Shown: positions 49,290 through 57,354 of the stretch, piece by piece
Layout of the letters: every line of letters starts with the position of its first letter
How positions within the stretch are numbered: the stretch's first letter is position 1
From: an uncultured Alphaproteobacteria bacterium
GTDB lineage: Bacteria > Pseudomonadota > Alphaproteobacteria > GCA-2731375
Assembly (NCBI GenBank): GCA_951812805.1
Contig: CATOSZ010000004.1
Location: 248,001-312,000 of the forward strand
Direction: 5' to 3'
DNA: 64,000 nucleotides
Translations under genes and position numbers: made by a program
Notes under the pieces: generated by a model
What the model was told of the DNA's origin: nothing
The model's database searches: none
What the model saw: only the letters and a program-made list of their open reading frames with translations

Positions 49290-50147
49290 ATGAAGTTCCT
49301 GCACGTGACCGATCCGCACCTGGTGCCCGCCGGCGAACCGCTCTGCGCATTGGCGCCGAGCGAGCGTTTGCGCGCCGTCGTCGCCGATATCGCGCGCACC
49401 CAGGCGGACGCGGACTTCATGGTGCTGACCGGCGATCTTTCCTATCACGGCCGCGAACCGGCCTACCGAGAATTGCGGGCGATCCTCGCCGACCTCGAGA
49501 TGCCGTGCCATCTGCTGATCGGCAACCACGACGACCGCGCCGCCTTCCAGCGGATCTTTCCCGAAACACCGCGCGACGAGAACGGCTTCGTGCAATATGT
49601 CGTCGAATGCGAGGCCGGCGCCTTCATCATGCTGGACACCGTCGAGGACGGGGCGGAAGGCGGCGTCCTCTGTCCGGCCCGCCTGGACTGGCTGGCCGCC
49701 CGCCTGGACGAACGCGCGGGCGAGGCGGTCTTCGTCTTCCTGCATCACCCCCCGCACGCCATCGGCATCGGCGCGCTCGACTCCAGCCGGCTGGCCCAGG
49801 CCGCCCCGCTCGCCGAGCTGTTGCGGGCGCATGGCGGTGTCCGGCACATCTTCTACGGACATGTCCACCGGGCCATCGCCGGGTCCTGGCACGGTATTCC
49901 GGCGACGACGCTGCCCGGCACCAACCATCAGGTCGGCCTGCACCTCGGGCCCGAGGACGAGATGGTCGGCACCCACGAGCCGCCCGCCTACGGCGTCGTG
50001 CTGATCGAGGACGAGAGCGTCAGCGTCCATCAGCGCTATTTCCTCGACCGCTCCCCCCGCTTCCAACTGATGGATCCACGTTCGAAGCGGGCTGCCCGCG
50101 CGGCGGAGCTGGTGCCCGCCTCCGCGCCGTTGGATCGATTGGTCTAG
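49290..50147 (+). CDS. Metallophosphoesterase, CpdA/GpdQ-like phosphodiesterase
   Basis: A 285-residue class III cyclic-nucleotide-phosphodiesterase-like protein. The dinuclear metal motifs are complete and in order: HVTDPHLV (D-x-H) at residue 4-11, LTGDLSYHGR, LIGNHDDR, FLHHPPHAIG and FYGHVHRAIAGSW. It would hydrolyse cAMP or a glycerophosphodiester. I use ATG 49290; GTGs at 49275 and 49278 would add five or four residues. It directly follows the NHL-propeller gene and precedes a Gfo/Idh/MocA oxidoreductase. Confidence 0.9.
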   Translation: MKFLHVTDPHLVPAGEPLCALAPSERLRAVVADIARTQADADFMVLTGDLSYHGREPAYRELRAILADLEMPCHLLIGNHDDRAAFQRIFPETPRDENGFVQYVVECEAGAFIMLDTVEDGAEGGVLCPARLDWLAARLDERAGEAVFVFLHHPPHAIGIGALDSSRLAQAAPLAELLRAHGGVRHIFYGHVHRAIAGSWHGIPATTLPGTNHQVGLHLGPEDEMVGTHEPPAYGVVLIEDESVSVHQRYFLDRSPRFQLMDPRSKRAARAAELVPASAPLDRLV

Positions 50148-50169
50148 GACGACAGCGGGAGCGAACGCC

Positions 50170-51186
50170 ATGCGCATGGGGCTGGTCGGCTACGGGGGTT
50201 GGGGACGCTTTCACGCGCGGGCCATGGCCGCGGCCGGCGCGGGTCCGGCTGCGATTTGCTGCCGCGATTCCGCGGGACAACGCGCCGCCGCCGCCGATCA
50301 TCCGGGCGCAGTGGTAATGGGGGATTGGCGCGACCTCGTCGCCCGCGACGACGTCGATGCCGTCGATATCGTCGTGCCGAACCACCTGCATTGCGAGATC
50401 GGCGTCGCGGCGCTGGAGGCCGGCAAGGACGTGCTGCTGGAAAAGCCGATGGCCGTCAGCCTCGCCGAATGCGACCGGCTGATCGCGGCTGCGGCGGCGA
50501 GCGAGCGGGTCTTGAGCGTCGGCCACCAGCTGCGCCTTTCGACCCAATGGGGGGCGGTCAAACACATTATCGAGGCGGGCGAGATCGGCCGGCCGCGCTA
50601 TGCCAGCTTCAGCCTGTTCCGCTTTCCCTTCCGCCCCGGCGCCGACGGCTGGCGGCGCGATCCGGCCCGCGTCGGCTCCTGGCTGCTGGAGGAGCCGGTG
50701 CATTTCCTCGACCTCATGCTGTGGTACTTCGCCGAGGCGGGCGATCCCGTCGGCCTGCGCGCCATCGCCAACGGACCGCGCGGCGATGACGGCCTGTGGG
50801 ACAATGTCACCATCCAGCTGCGATTTGCCGACGGCGCCTATGCCAGCGTGACGCAGAGCCTCACCGGCTTCGAGAACCATTTCACGCTGGAACTGGCGGG
50901 CGAGACGGGCAGCCTGCGCACCTGGTGGTCCGGCGTCATGGACCGAACCTACGAGCCGAGCTTCGAATTGAAAGTGAAGAGCGCCCGGGACGAGGCGCCG
51001 CGCACCATCGACATCGCCGCCTCGGGCGAGGTCTTCGAACTGGAAGCGCAACTCGCCCAGATCATCCAGGCCTTTGCCGAACGCCGTGCCCTGGTCACCG
51101 GCGCGGAAGGCCGGCGTGCCGTCGCCCTCTGCCTCGCCGCCGCGCAGTCGCTGGCGGAAGATCGCGAGGTCCGGCCGGCACTTTGA
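50170..51186 (+). CDS. Gfo/Idh/MocA family oxidoreductase
   Basis: A 338-residue NAD(P)-dependent sugar or inositol dehydrogenase-like protein. LVGYGGWGRFHARAMAAAGA at the N-terminus is the nucleotide-binding loop, VDIVVPNHLHCEIGVAALEA the second Rossmann strand segment, and DVLLEKPMAVS the E-K-P motif with the catalytic Lys. A C-terminal beta-sheet domain carries WLLEEPVHFLDLMLWY with the family's H-x-x-D. Substrate unknown. In line with the upstream phosphodiesterase and downstream acyl-CoA ligase. Confidence 0.92.
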   Translation: MRMGLVGYGGWGRFHARAMAAAGAGPAAICCRDSAGQRAAAADHPGAVVMGDWRDLVARDDVDAVDIVVPNHLHCEIGVAALEAGKDVLLEKPMAVSLAECDRLIAAAAASERVLSVGHQLRLSTQWGAVKHIIEAGEIGRPRYASFSLFRFPFRPGADGWRRDPARVGSWLLEEPVHFLDLMLWYFAEAGDPVGLRAIANGPRGDDGLWDNVTIQLRFADGAYASVTQSLTGFENHFTLELAGETGSLRTWWSGVMDRTYEPSFELKVKSARDEAPRTIDIAASGEVFELEAQLAQIIQAFAERRALVTGAEGRRAVALCLAAAQSLAEDREVRPAL

Positions 51187-51262
51187 GGTCGATCCGACTG
51201 GACCCGGTCACCTGACATCGACAAAATGGCCACGTGGCTCGGGCAATCCAGGAGGGGTGAAA

Positions 51263-52819
51263 ATGAACGTCACCGATCAGATGCGCCGCTCGGCGCAGTT
51301 CCACGCCGCCGTTCCGGCGACCGTGATGGACGGGCGGAGCCATACCTACGCCGAGGCCTGGACCCGGGGTTGCCGCATGGCGAACGCCCTGATCGCCCTC
51401 GGCCTGAAACCGGGGGAGCGGGTCGCCAGCCTCGAAGACAACGGCATTCCCTGCATCGATCTCTTCCTCGGGGCGGCGATCGCCAACCTGGTCCGTGTGC
51501 CGCTCTACCCCCGCAACGGGCAGGAGGCGCACATCCACATGATGGGCCACACCAACTGCCGCCGCCTCGTCGTCGACGCCAAATACATCGGCGAAACCGA
51601 GGGCCTGGTCGAAAGCCTCCCCGACCTCGATGGACTGCTGGTCCGCGACGAGGACTATGAGGACTGGCTCGCCGGTCACGACGATACGGACCCGATGCTG
51701 CCGGTCGCCGAGGACGACGTCTTCATCATCCGCCATACCGGCGGCACAACCGGCCGCTCCAAGGGCGTTGCCTACAGCCACCGGGCCTGGCTCGCCGCGG
51801 GTCGGGACTGGACCCACTCCCTGCCGTTCATGGGGCCCGGCGACAAGTTCCTGCATGTCGCCCCGATCTCTCACGCCTCCGGCTATCTCTACGTTCCGAC
51901 CTGGCTCGGCGGCGGCACGGCGGTGCTGATGGACGGTTTCAACGCCGTCGGCACCATCGAGATGCTCGAAACGCAAGGCATCAAGATGACCTTCCTGGTG
52001 CCGACCATGATCAACATGGTGAACGCCGTGTTGACGTCCGAGCGCGATGCCGGCCAGGGCCCGCGCGACTTCTCCAACCTCGCTTGCCTGCAAACCGCCG
52101 CCGCGCCGATCACCGATCAGACGGCGCTGACGGCGCGGGATTTCTTCGGCGATGTGCTCTACCAGCTTTACGGCCAGACCGAGGCGCTGCCGGCGGCTGT
52201 CATGGGGCCGAGCGAATGGTTCGCCGAGATCGAGGGTTCAGAACCGCTCAGGGCCTGCGGGCGGGCCTTGCCCTTCGCCGAGGTCGCGATCTGGGACGCG
52301 GAAAACAACCCGCTCCCCTATGGCAAGGAAGGCGAAATCGCCATCCGGTGCGATGGGCAGATGACCGGCTTCTGGAACAATCCCGAGGCGACGGCCGAGC
52401 GTATGGTCGACGGCTGGGTCAAGACCGGCGACGTCGGCATGCTGGACGTCAACGGCTATCTCTACATGCTGGACCGCTCGAACGACATGATCATCTCCGG
52501 CGGTTTCAACATCTATCCCGCGGAGTTGGAGAACGTGATCGAGAGCCACCCCGCCGTGCTCGAAGCCGCCGTCTTCGGCATTCCGCACGACAAATGGGGC
52601 GAGACGCCGATGGCGGTCTGCCAGGTGGCGGAGGGCGCCCCCTTGGAGGAGGACGAGATCATCCGTCTCTGCGCGGACCGTCTAGGTTCCTACAAGAAGC
52701 CCGCAGCCGTGCGCCTACAGCGCGAAGCCCTGCCGAAATCTCCCGTCGGCAAGATCCTGCGAAAGGATCTCCGCTCGCCGTTCTGGCAGGGGCGCGAATC
52801 CCGCGTCGGCGGTGTCTGA
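51263..52819 (+). CDS. AMP-dependent acyl-CoA synthetase/ligase
   Basis: A 518-residue ANL-superfamily enzyme that adenylates a carboxylic acid and transfers it to CoA. AMP-binding loop FIIRHTGGTTGRSKGVAYSH near residue 150, LYQLYGQTEALP (A5 motif), VKTGDVGMLDVNGYLYMLDR (A7-A8) and catalytic Lys in LPKSPVGKILRKDL near the C-terminus are all present. ATG 51263 follows AGGAGGGGTG. Related to fatty/aromatic acid ligases; the substrate is not decidable. Same direction as the preceding four genes. Confidence 0.92.
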   Translation: MNVTDQMRRSAQFHAAVPATVMDGRSHTYAEAWTRGCRMANALIALGLKPGERVASLEDNGIPCIDLFLGAAIANLVRVPLYPRNGQEAHIHMMGHTNCRRLVVDAKYIGETEGLVESLPDLDGLLVRDEDYEDWLAGHDDTDPMLPVAEDDVFIIRHTGGTTGRSKGVAYSHRAWLAAGRDWTHSLPFMGPGDKFLHVAPISHASGYLYVPTWLGGGTAVLMDGFNAVGTIEMLETQGIKMTFLVPTMINMVNAVLTSERDAGQGPRDFSNLACLQTAAAPITDQTALTARDFFGDVLYQLYGQTEALPAAVMGPSEWFAEIEGSEPLRACGRALPFAEVAIWDAENNPLPYGKEGEIAIRCDGQMTGFWNNPEATAERMVDGWVKTGDVGMLDVNGYLYMLDRSNDMIISGGFNIYPAELENVIESHPAVLEAAVFGIPHDKWGETPMAVCQVAEGAPLEEDEIIRLCADRLGSYKKPAAVRLQREALPKSPVGKILRKDLRSPFWQGRESRVGGV

Positions 52820-52899
52820 AGTCGGTTGAAACGCAGACGCTTGCAAGAAACCGGTTATCGTCAAATAATAGCCGGCGTGAATAAGGCTGTGGGCGGCCC

Positions 52900-53148
52900 A
52901 TGAAGACGAGATTTGGCGACATCTTGCGCCGGGTTATTCGATGCGAAAAGGGTGCGGCGGGCATCGAATATGCCCTTCTCGCCGTCGGTATATCTATCGC
53001 CATTCTTTCGACCATCTTCGCCATCGGTTCGGAAATGCGGAACTATTTCGAACTGGTCGACGAGGCCATCGATCCTTGCGCCGGTAGTGGTTCGGCCAGC
53101 GATACAGGGCGAGACAGAGGCCGGGGCTCGGGCTGCGGGCAACGTTAG
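52900..53148 (+). CDS. Flp/Fap-type IVb pilin, orphan
   Basis: An 82-residue Flp prepilin-like protein. CEKGAAGIEYALLAVGISIA shows the G-x4-E-Y processing motif followed by a hydrophobic helix; cleavage after the Gly would release the mature pilin. The mature C-terminal part is longer than usual and ends in a Gly/Ser/Arg/Asp-rich tail with two cysteines (DPCAGSG ... SGCGQR). None of the tad/cpa assembly genes adjoin it, so assembly proteins must be elsewhere. A TAATAG-rich, AT-leaning 80-base gap precedes it. Confidence 0.78.
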   Translation: MKTRFGDILRRVIRCEKGAAGIEYALLAVGISIAILSTIFAIGSEMRNYFELVDEAIDPCAGSGSASDTGRDRGRGSGCGQR

Positions 53149-53208
53149 GCCGGCCCCGATCGACTTCGAAAGCGACTGAAGAAATCCGCAAGGGAGGCGT
53201 GCGCGCCG

Positions 53209-54048
53209 ATGGGAAAACTCGACGGACGGGTAGCGCTGGTCACCGGCGCGAGCCGCGGCATCGGCCAGGTCATCGCGGAGTTGTTCGGGGCGGAGGGCGC
53301 CAAGGTCGTTTGTGCCGCGCGTACGGTGGATGACGGCGAACACATGCTGGAAGGCTCGATCAACCGCACGGTCCAGGCGGTGCGCGAGGCGGTCGCAGTG
53401 GCCGCCGACGTTTCGGAACCGGACGCCTGCCTCGCCCTGGTCGATGCGACGCGGGAGGCTTACGGGCCGGTCGACATTCTGGTCAACAACGCCGCGCTCA
53501 ATTATTACGTCCCCGTCGTCGATTATGCGATCAATCGCTGGATCCGCGCCTTCGCCGTCAACGTGCACGGCCCCTTCGTGCTCTCCAAGGCCGTCCTGCC
53601 GGAGATGGTCGAGCGGGGCCGCCCGGCGCATATCGTCAACATCGGCTCGGGCGCCGCGATCGGGCCCGGTTCCGGACCCTACGAGGACGAGAGCGTGCGC
53701 GGCGGCACCATGTACGGCGCGACCAAGGCGGCCCTAGAACGTTTCACGCAAGGCCTGGCGCAGGAAGTCGCGGCTGACGGCAATATCGCGGTCAGCTGCG
53801 TCTCTCCGAGCCGTGTCGTCCCCACCCCCGGTACCATCCACCACAAGCTGGTCACCGGCGTCGACGACCCCCGGGGCGAGCATCCGGACGTGATGGCCAA
53901 CGCCTCCCTCCTGCTGGCGAGCGAAGCGGCGGCGCGGATCAACGGCCGCGTCACCTACAGCCAGCTGATCCTGAAGGAATTCGGCTGGATCGAGGCGGCG
54001 GTGGGGCGCGGTATCGAGAGCCGGGGATCCGGCTACTCGGAGATCTGA
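53209..54048 (+). CDS. Short-chain dehydrogenase/reductase
   Basis: A 279-residue classical SDR: VALVTGASRGIGQVIAELFG, VNNAALNYYVPVVD, IVNIGSGAAIGPGSGPYED and catalytic MYGATKAALERFTQGLA. An 11-residue insert (GPGSGPYEDESVR) precedes the Tyr, longer than in most SDRs, and the region 40-60 carries an extra loop (DGEHMLEGSINRT), features I recall from SDRs acting on larger acyl or hydroxy substrates. Followed 13 bases later by the sugar-isomerase-like gene. Confidence 0.9.
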   Translation: MGKLDGRVALVTGASRGIGQVIAELFGAEGAKVVCAARTVDDGEHMLEGSINRTVQAVREAVAVAADVSEPDACLALVDATREAYGPVDILVNNAALNYYVPVVDYAINRWIRAFAVNVHGPFVLSKAVLPEMVERGRPAHIVNIGSGAAIGPGSGPYEDESVRGGTMYGATKAALERFTQGLAQEVAADGNIAVSCVSPSRVVPTPGTIHHKLVTGVDDPRGEHPDVMANASLLLASEAAARINGRVTYSQLILKEFGWIEAAVGRGIESRGSGYSEI

Positions 54049-54061
54049 GGGGACCACGACG

Positions 54062-54889
54062 ATGCCGGACATCGCCAAGCTTTCCGTCAACCAGGTCACG
54101 CTGCGCGAGCAATGGTCGCTGCGCCAGGCGATCGAGGGATTGTCGCGCCACGGCATCCACGGCATCGCCGTCTGGCGCGACAAGCTCGCCGAGCTGGGCG
54201 TGGACGAAGGCGCCCGCATGCTGCGCGATCACGCCATGACGGTGAGCGGCTTCTGCATCGCCGGCTTGCAGGCCACGCGCGATGCGGCGCGCTGGCGGGC
54301 CCAGCTCGACGACAACCGGCGCGTCATCGCGGAGGCGCAGGCGATCGGCGCCCGTGCCATCGTCTTCGTCGCCGGCGGCCTGGACGAGGGCGACCGCGAC
54401 CTCGCCGGCGCCAAGGACCGGGTGAAAGAGGCGCTCGTCGCCCTGCTGCCGGAGGCCAAGGCCGCGGGCATGACGCTCGCGGTCGAGCCGTTGCACCCGA
54501 TGATCTGCGCCTCACGCTCGGTCCTGGTCAGTCTGGAGGAAGCCAACGACTGGCTGGACGAGATCGACGCCGGTCCGGAACTGGGCCTGGCGATCGACGT
54601 CTATCACCTGTGGTGGGATCCCAACCTGGCCCGCGAGATCGCCCGCGCCGCGCCGCGTATCGCCGCCTATCACATCAACGACTGGCTCTACGATACGCGG
54701 GATCTGCGCCTCGACCGCGGCATGATGGGCGACGGCGCCATCGACCTCGCCGGCTTCCGGGGGATGATGGAGGAGGCCGGTTGGGACGGCCTGCACGAGG
54801 TCGAGATCTTCTCGGAGCGCGACTGGTGGCGCCGCGATCCCGACGAGGTTCTCACCGTCATCAAGGACCGCTTCGCCACCGTCTGCTGA
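54062..54889 (+). CDS. Sugar phosphate isomerase/epimerase-like TIM-barrel protein
   Basis: A 275-residue xylose-isomerase-like (AP endonuclease 2) TIM barrel. Metal ligand candidates are the Glu in LAVEPLHPMI, Asp/His in GLAIDVYHLWWDPNL, His in IAAYHINDWL and Glu in GLHEVEIFSE. Related proteins include hydroxypyruvate isomerase and inositol or sugar epimerases. The short gap from the SDR suggests a two-gene unit on a polyol or sugar-acid substrate. Convergent with the acyl-CoA dehydrogenase-like gene, eight bases apart. Confidence 0.87.
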   Translation: MPDIAKLSVNQVTLREQWSLRQAIEGLSRHGIHGIAVWRDKLAELGVDEGARMLRDHAMTVSGFCIAGLQATRDAARWRAQLDDNRRVIAEAQAIGARAIVFVAGGLDEGDRDLAGAKDRVKEALVALLPEAKAAGMTLAVEPLHPMICASRSVLVSLEEANDWLDEIDAGPELGLAIDVYHLWWDPNLAREIARAAPRIAAYHINDWLYDTRDLRLDRGMMGDGAIDLAGFRGMMEEAGWDGLHEVEIFSERDWWRRDPDEVLTVIKDRFATVC

Positions 54890-54897
54890 CGACCCGA

Positions 54898-56055
54898 CTA
54901 CTCGGCCGCCTGGGCAACCGCAGCCGTCGTCCCGTGCCCGACCGGATCCATGCCGAGGGCCAGGCGACCGGTGAAGGCGAGCTGTTTCTTCTCCGGCAGC
55001 GGGTGATAGCGCACGCCATGGGCGTCGCGGACCAGCCGTTCCAGGCCCTTGGCCCGGAAGAAGCCGCTGCCGCCCGCCACTTCCATCGCCTTCTCGACCG
55101 TGGCGATGACCGCGTTCGCAGCGAGCGTTTTGCGCACCAGGATCCGATCGGCCGTCGCCGTCGTCGCCTCGAAGCCGCCGTCGCCAGCGATTGCGACCAT
55201 GTCGTCCACGGCGAGCTGCGCGGAGGTGAGGGTATTGGCGAGTTCGCCCAACAGAATGGCGGTTTCCGGTTCGCCGGCCCGCCGCCCGGCCGCATTCGTC
55301 GCGATCGCCGCCGCCGCCTCGGCGACGCCGACATAGACCGACAGGATCAAGGGCATCGCCACGGTCAGGATGACGTTCCAGGCCATGGTGTATTCGCCCT
55401 GGCCGCGCTTCATGACGACGGCCTCGTCCGGCACGAAGACCCGGTCGAGCACGATGGTCTGCGAGCCGGTGCCCCGCATGCCCATGGCCTGCCAATCTCC
55501 GGCGAGCGACACACCCTCGGCGCCGAGCGGCACCGGGAAATGTAGCACCTGCCAGCCCGCCGTCGGATCCTGGTAGGGCGCCGAGGTCACCAGCACGGCA
55601 CCCGCCGGCGAGCCGCTGCCGAAGGGCTTGTGCGCGCTCACCCGGTAGCCGCCGTCGACCCGCTCGACGCTGCCGTTGGATTCCATCCAGTCGTTCGCCC
55701 CGGTGCTGACCAGCACGCTTTCGTCGCCTGCGACCTTGTCGAGGACCTTGCGCCCCGGCCGGCCCGCGGCATCGTTGTAGACCGACGCGGCGACCAGGTG
55801 CTGGTGCATGGAAAGCGCCAGCGCGCTCGAGGAACAATGCCCCGCCAGCGTGCGCAGGAAGCGGCACATCTCCGAATGCGTCGCCCCGCCGCCGCCGTAC
55901 TCCAGCGGAACGAGGGCGCTGAACAGGCGCACTGCCTTCATCTCGACGTAGTTTTCCGCCACGAAACGGTCATCGCGATCCGCCTCGGCGGTCCGCGCCG
56001 CGAACCTCGGCCCCAGTTCCTTCGCCAGCGTCGTCAGATCGATTTTCCCGGACAT
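54898..56055 (-). CDS. Acyl-CoA dehydrogenase family protein
   Basis: A 385-residue flavoprotein of the acyl-CoA dehydrogenase fold. An N-terminal helical domain (LFSALVPLEYGGGGATHSEM; ALALSMHQHLVAASV), a beta domain (GYRVSAHKPFGSGSPAGAVL; QAMGMRGTGSQTIVLDRVFV) and a C-terminal helical domain (KAMEVAGGSGFFRAKGLERL) match the FMN/FAD-dependent SfnC/DszC-like branch better than true beta-oxidation enzymes, as the usual catalytic Glu region is not obvious. AGAGGAGT precedes the ATG. Its upstream gap is interrupted by the IS481 element about 118 bases away. Confidence 0.85.
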   Translation of the reverse strand: MSGKIDLTTLAKELGPRFAARTAEADRDDRFVAENYVEMKAVRLFSALVPLEYGGGGATHSEMCRFLRTLAGHCSSSALALSMHQHLVAASVYNDAAGRPGRKVLDKVAGDESVLVSTGANDWMESNGSVERVDGGYRVSAHKPFGSGSPAGAVLVTSAPYQDPTAGWQVLHFPVPLGAEGVSLAGDWQAMGMRGTGSQTIVLDRVFVPDEAVVMKRGQGEYTMAWNVILTVAMPLILSVYVGVAEAAAAIATNAAGRRAGEPETAILLGELANTLTSAQLAVDDMVAIAGDGGFEATTATADRILVRKTLAANAVIATVEKAMEVAGGSGFFRAKGLERLVRDAHGVRYHPLPEKKQLAFTGRLALGMDPVGHGTTAAVAQAAE

Positions 56056-56199
56056 TGTCCACTCCTCTTGTCTTTCGCGGCACCGCGGCAGCGGGCCTGC
56101 ATTGAACCTGGGGAGGCGAACCCGAGACTGCTTGAGGCCGAGGCGCGAAGTTGGTGGGGATTGCGTGGGGATTGACTAGGTTCAGATAGATGTGAGACG

Positions 56200-56270
56200 C
56201 GCCTCTGGCGGCAGAGGCGGGGATCTCCGAAGCTGTGAGTTGCGAGACCAACAGCTTGAAGGAGATCCCC
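56200..56270 (+). promoter_or_regulatory. IS leader hairpins; the second sequesters the transposase ribosome site
   Basis: A small stem CGCCTCTG/CAGAGGCG (56200-56219) is followed by a larger one: GGGGATCTCC at 56219-56228 pairs with GGAGATCCCC at 56261-56270, extended by AAGCTGT/ACAGCTT. The GGAG ribosome site (56261-56264) is inside the right arm, four to ten bases before the ATG. Transcripts entering from outside would fold and block translation, a control known from other insertion sequences. Confidence 0.65.
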
Positions 56271-57278
56271 ATGCAGGTTTTTGGCCTGCCCCGACATGTT
56301 ATCAGGGGTTGGAGGACGGCGTCGCGTCTGAACGCGGAGCCCGACACTAAATGCGTAGCGTTCAGACGCGACGCCGTCCGGCGTTGGCATCGGGCCCGGC
56401 GTGACGGCTTGACGGCCGAGGCGGCGGCCCAGGCGGTGGGCGTGCCGCGTAGCACGCTCTATCGCTGGGACGAGCGGTTGGAGCCGCGCTCGCGCGCGCC
56501 TCGCCGCCGTCGTCGCCGAGAGTGGTCGAGTGCGGTGCTGCGTCGGCTTGAACGGCTGCGCCGCGACTTCCCGATGTGGGGCAAGGCCAAGCTCGGACCG
56601 CTGCTGCGCCGAGAGGGCTTCACCTTGTCGGACAGCACCGTTGGTCGCATGCTCGCCCATCTGGTCGCGCGCGGCGTCGTTGTGCCGGTGCCCGTGGCGC
56701 GACGACGCGCCAAGGGCAAGAGAGCCAAGCGCCCACACGCCAAGCGTTTGCCGAAGGGGATGAAGGCAACGGCCCCCGGCGATCTGGTCCAGCTCGACAC
56801 CTTGAGCATCACGCCGGCCGGCGAGCGCACGGTCAAGCAGTTCACCGCCTACGATCCCGTCAGCCGCTTCACCTGTGCCAAGGCCTTCCGCAGAGCGACC
56901 GCCAGGAACGCCGAGAGCTTCCTCGACAAACTCGTGGCCGACCTGCCCTTCCCCGTGAAGGCCATCCAGGTCGACGGTGGATCCGAGTTCATGGCCGAGT
57001 TCGAGGCCGCCTGCGAGAGCCGAAAGATCCCCGTCTATGTCTTGCCGCCGAGGACGCCGCAGCTCAATGGCGGCGTCGAGCGAGCCAACGGCGCATGGCG
57101 CTACGAGTTCTACGCCTGCCATGACATCGAGGACCAGCTCGACAAACTAAACCCACAGATCGACAAGTTCGCCAACATCTACAACACCTTCAGGCCTCAT
57201 GGAGCCTTGAAAGGCAAAACCCCCGAGGAGTACCTTCGACAGATCACAGCCAAGAAGACCTCGTCGTCTCATATGTAG
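56271..57278 (+). CDS. IS481-family transposase
   Basis: A 335-residue DDE transposase. A helix-turn-helix (DGLTAEAAAQAVGVPRSTLY, residues 44-63) binds the ends; the catalytic triad is in LVQLDTLSI, IQVDGGSEF and NGGVERANG (D-D-E), followed by IYNTFRPHGALKGKTPEEYL, the typical integrase-core ending. ATG 56271 follows GGAGATCCCC. Residues 14-36 are encoded by a perfect inverted repeat (56314-56379), which is unusual inside a coding sequence. No frameshift or stop. Confidence 0.9.
   Translation: MQVFGLPRHVIRGWRTASRLNAEPDTKCVAFRRDAVRRWHRARRDGLTAEAAAQAVGVPRSTLYRWDERLEPRSRAPRRRRRREWSSAVLRRLERLRRDFPMWGKAKLGPLLRREGFTLSDSTVGRMLAHLVARGVVVPVPVARRRAKGKRAKRPHAKRLPKGMKATAPGDLVQLDTLSITPAGERTVKQFTAYDPVSRFTCAKAFRRATARNAESFLDKLVADLPFPVKAIQVDGGSEFMAEFEAACESRKIPVYVLPPRTPQLNGGVERANGAWRYEFYACHDIEDQLDKLNPQIDKFANIYNTFRPHGALKGKTPEEYLRQITAKKTSSSHM
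56314..56379. repeat. Perfect 22-bp-arm palindrome inside the transposase gene
   Basis: The arms 56314-56335 and 56358-56379 are exact reverse complements over 22 bases, with a 22-base spacer. The left arm starts GGACGGCGTCGCG. It is translated in frame as part of the N-terminal region, before the helix-turn-helix. It could be a nested palindromic insertion or a strong mRNA hairpin limiting transposase synthesis. Confidence 0.8.
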
Positions 57279-57354
57279 TGAACCTGGACAGGGATTTGCC
57301 GGGGATTCGGTCGGCGCCTATCATCGAACCGGCTGCGAGGAGGCTGGAGGGGCC

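Larger units (their letters stand above)
56173..57290 (+). mobile_element. IS481-family insertion sequence, complete
   Basis: A 1118-bp element with imperfect terminal inverted repeats: left end TGACTAGGTTCA (from 56173), right end TGTCCAGGTTCA as reverse complement (to 57290), 10 of 12 positions identical, and a further TGAGACG inside both. GGGAT occurs directly outside both ends (56168-56172 and 57291-57295), a 5-bp target duplication. The single transposase gene is intact, suggesting recent activity. The flanks contain other GGGGATT copies, so the duplication is not fully independent evidence. Confidence 0.85.
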
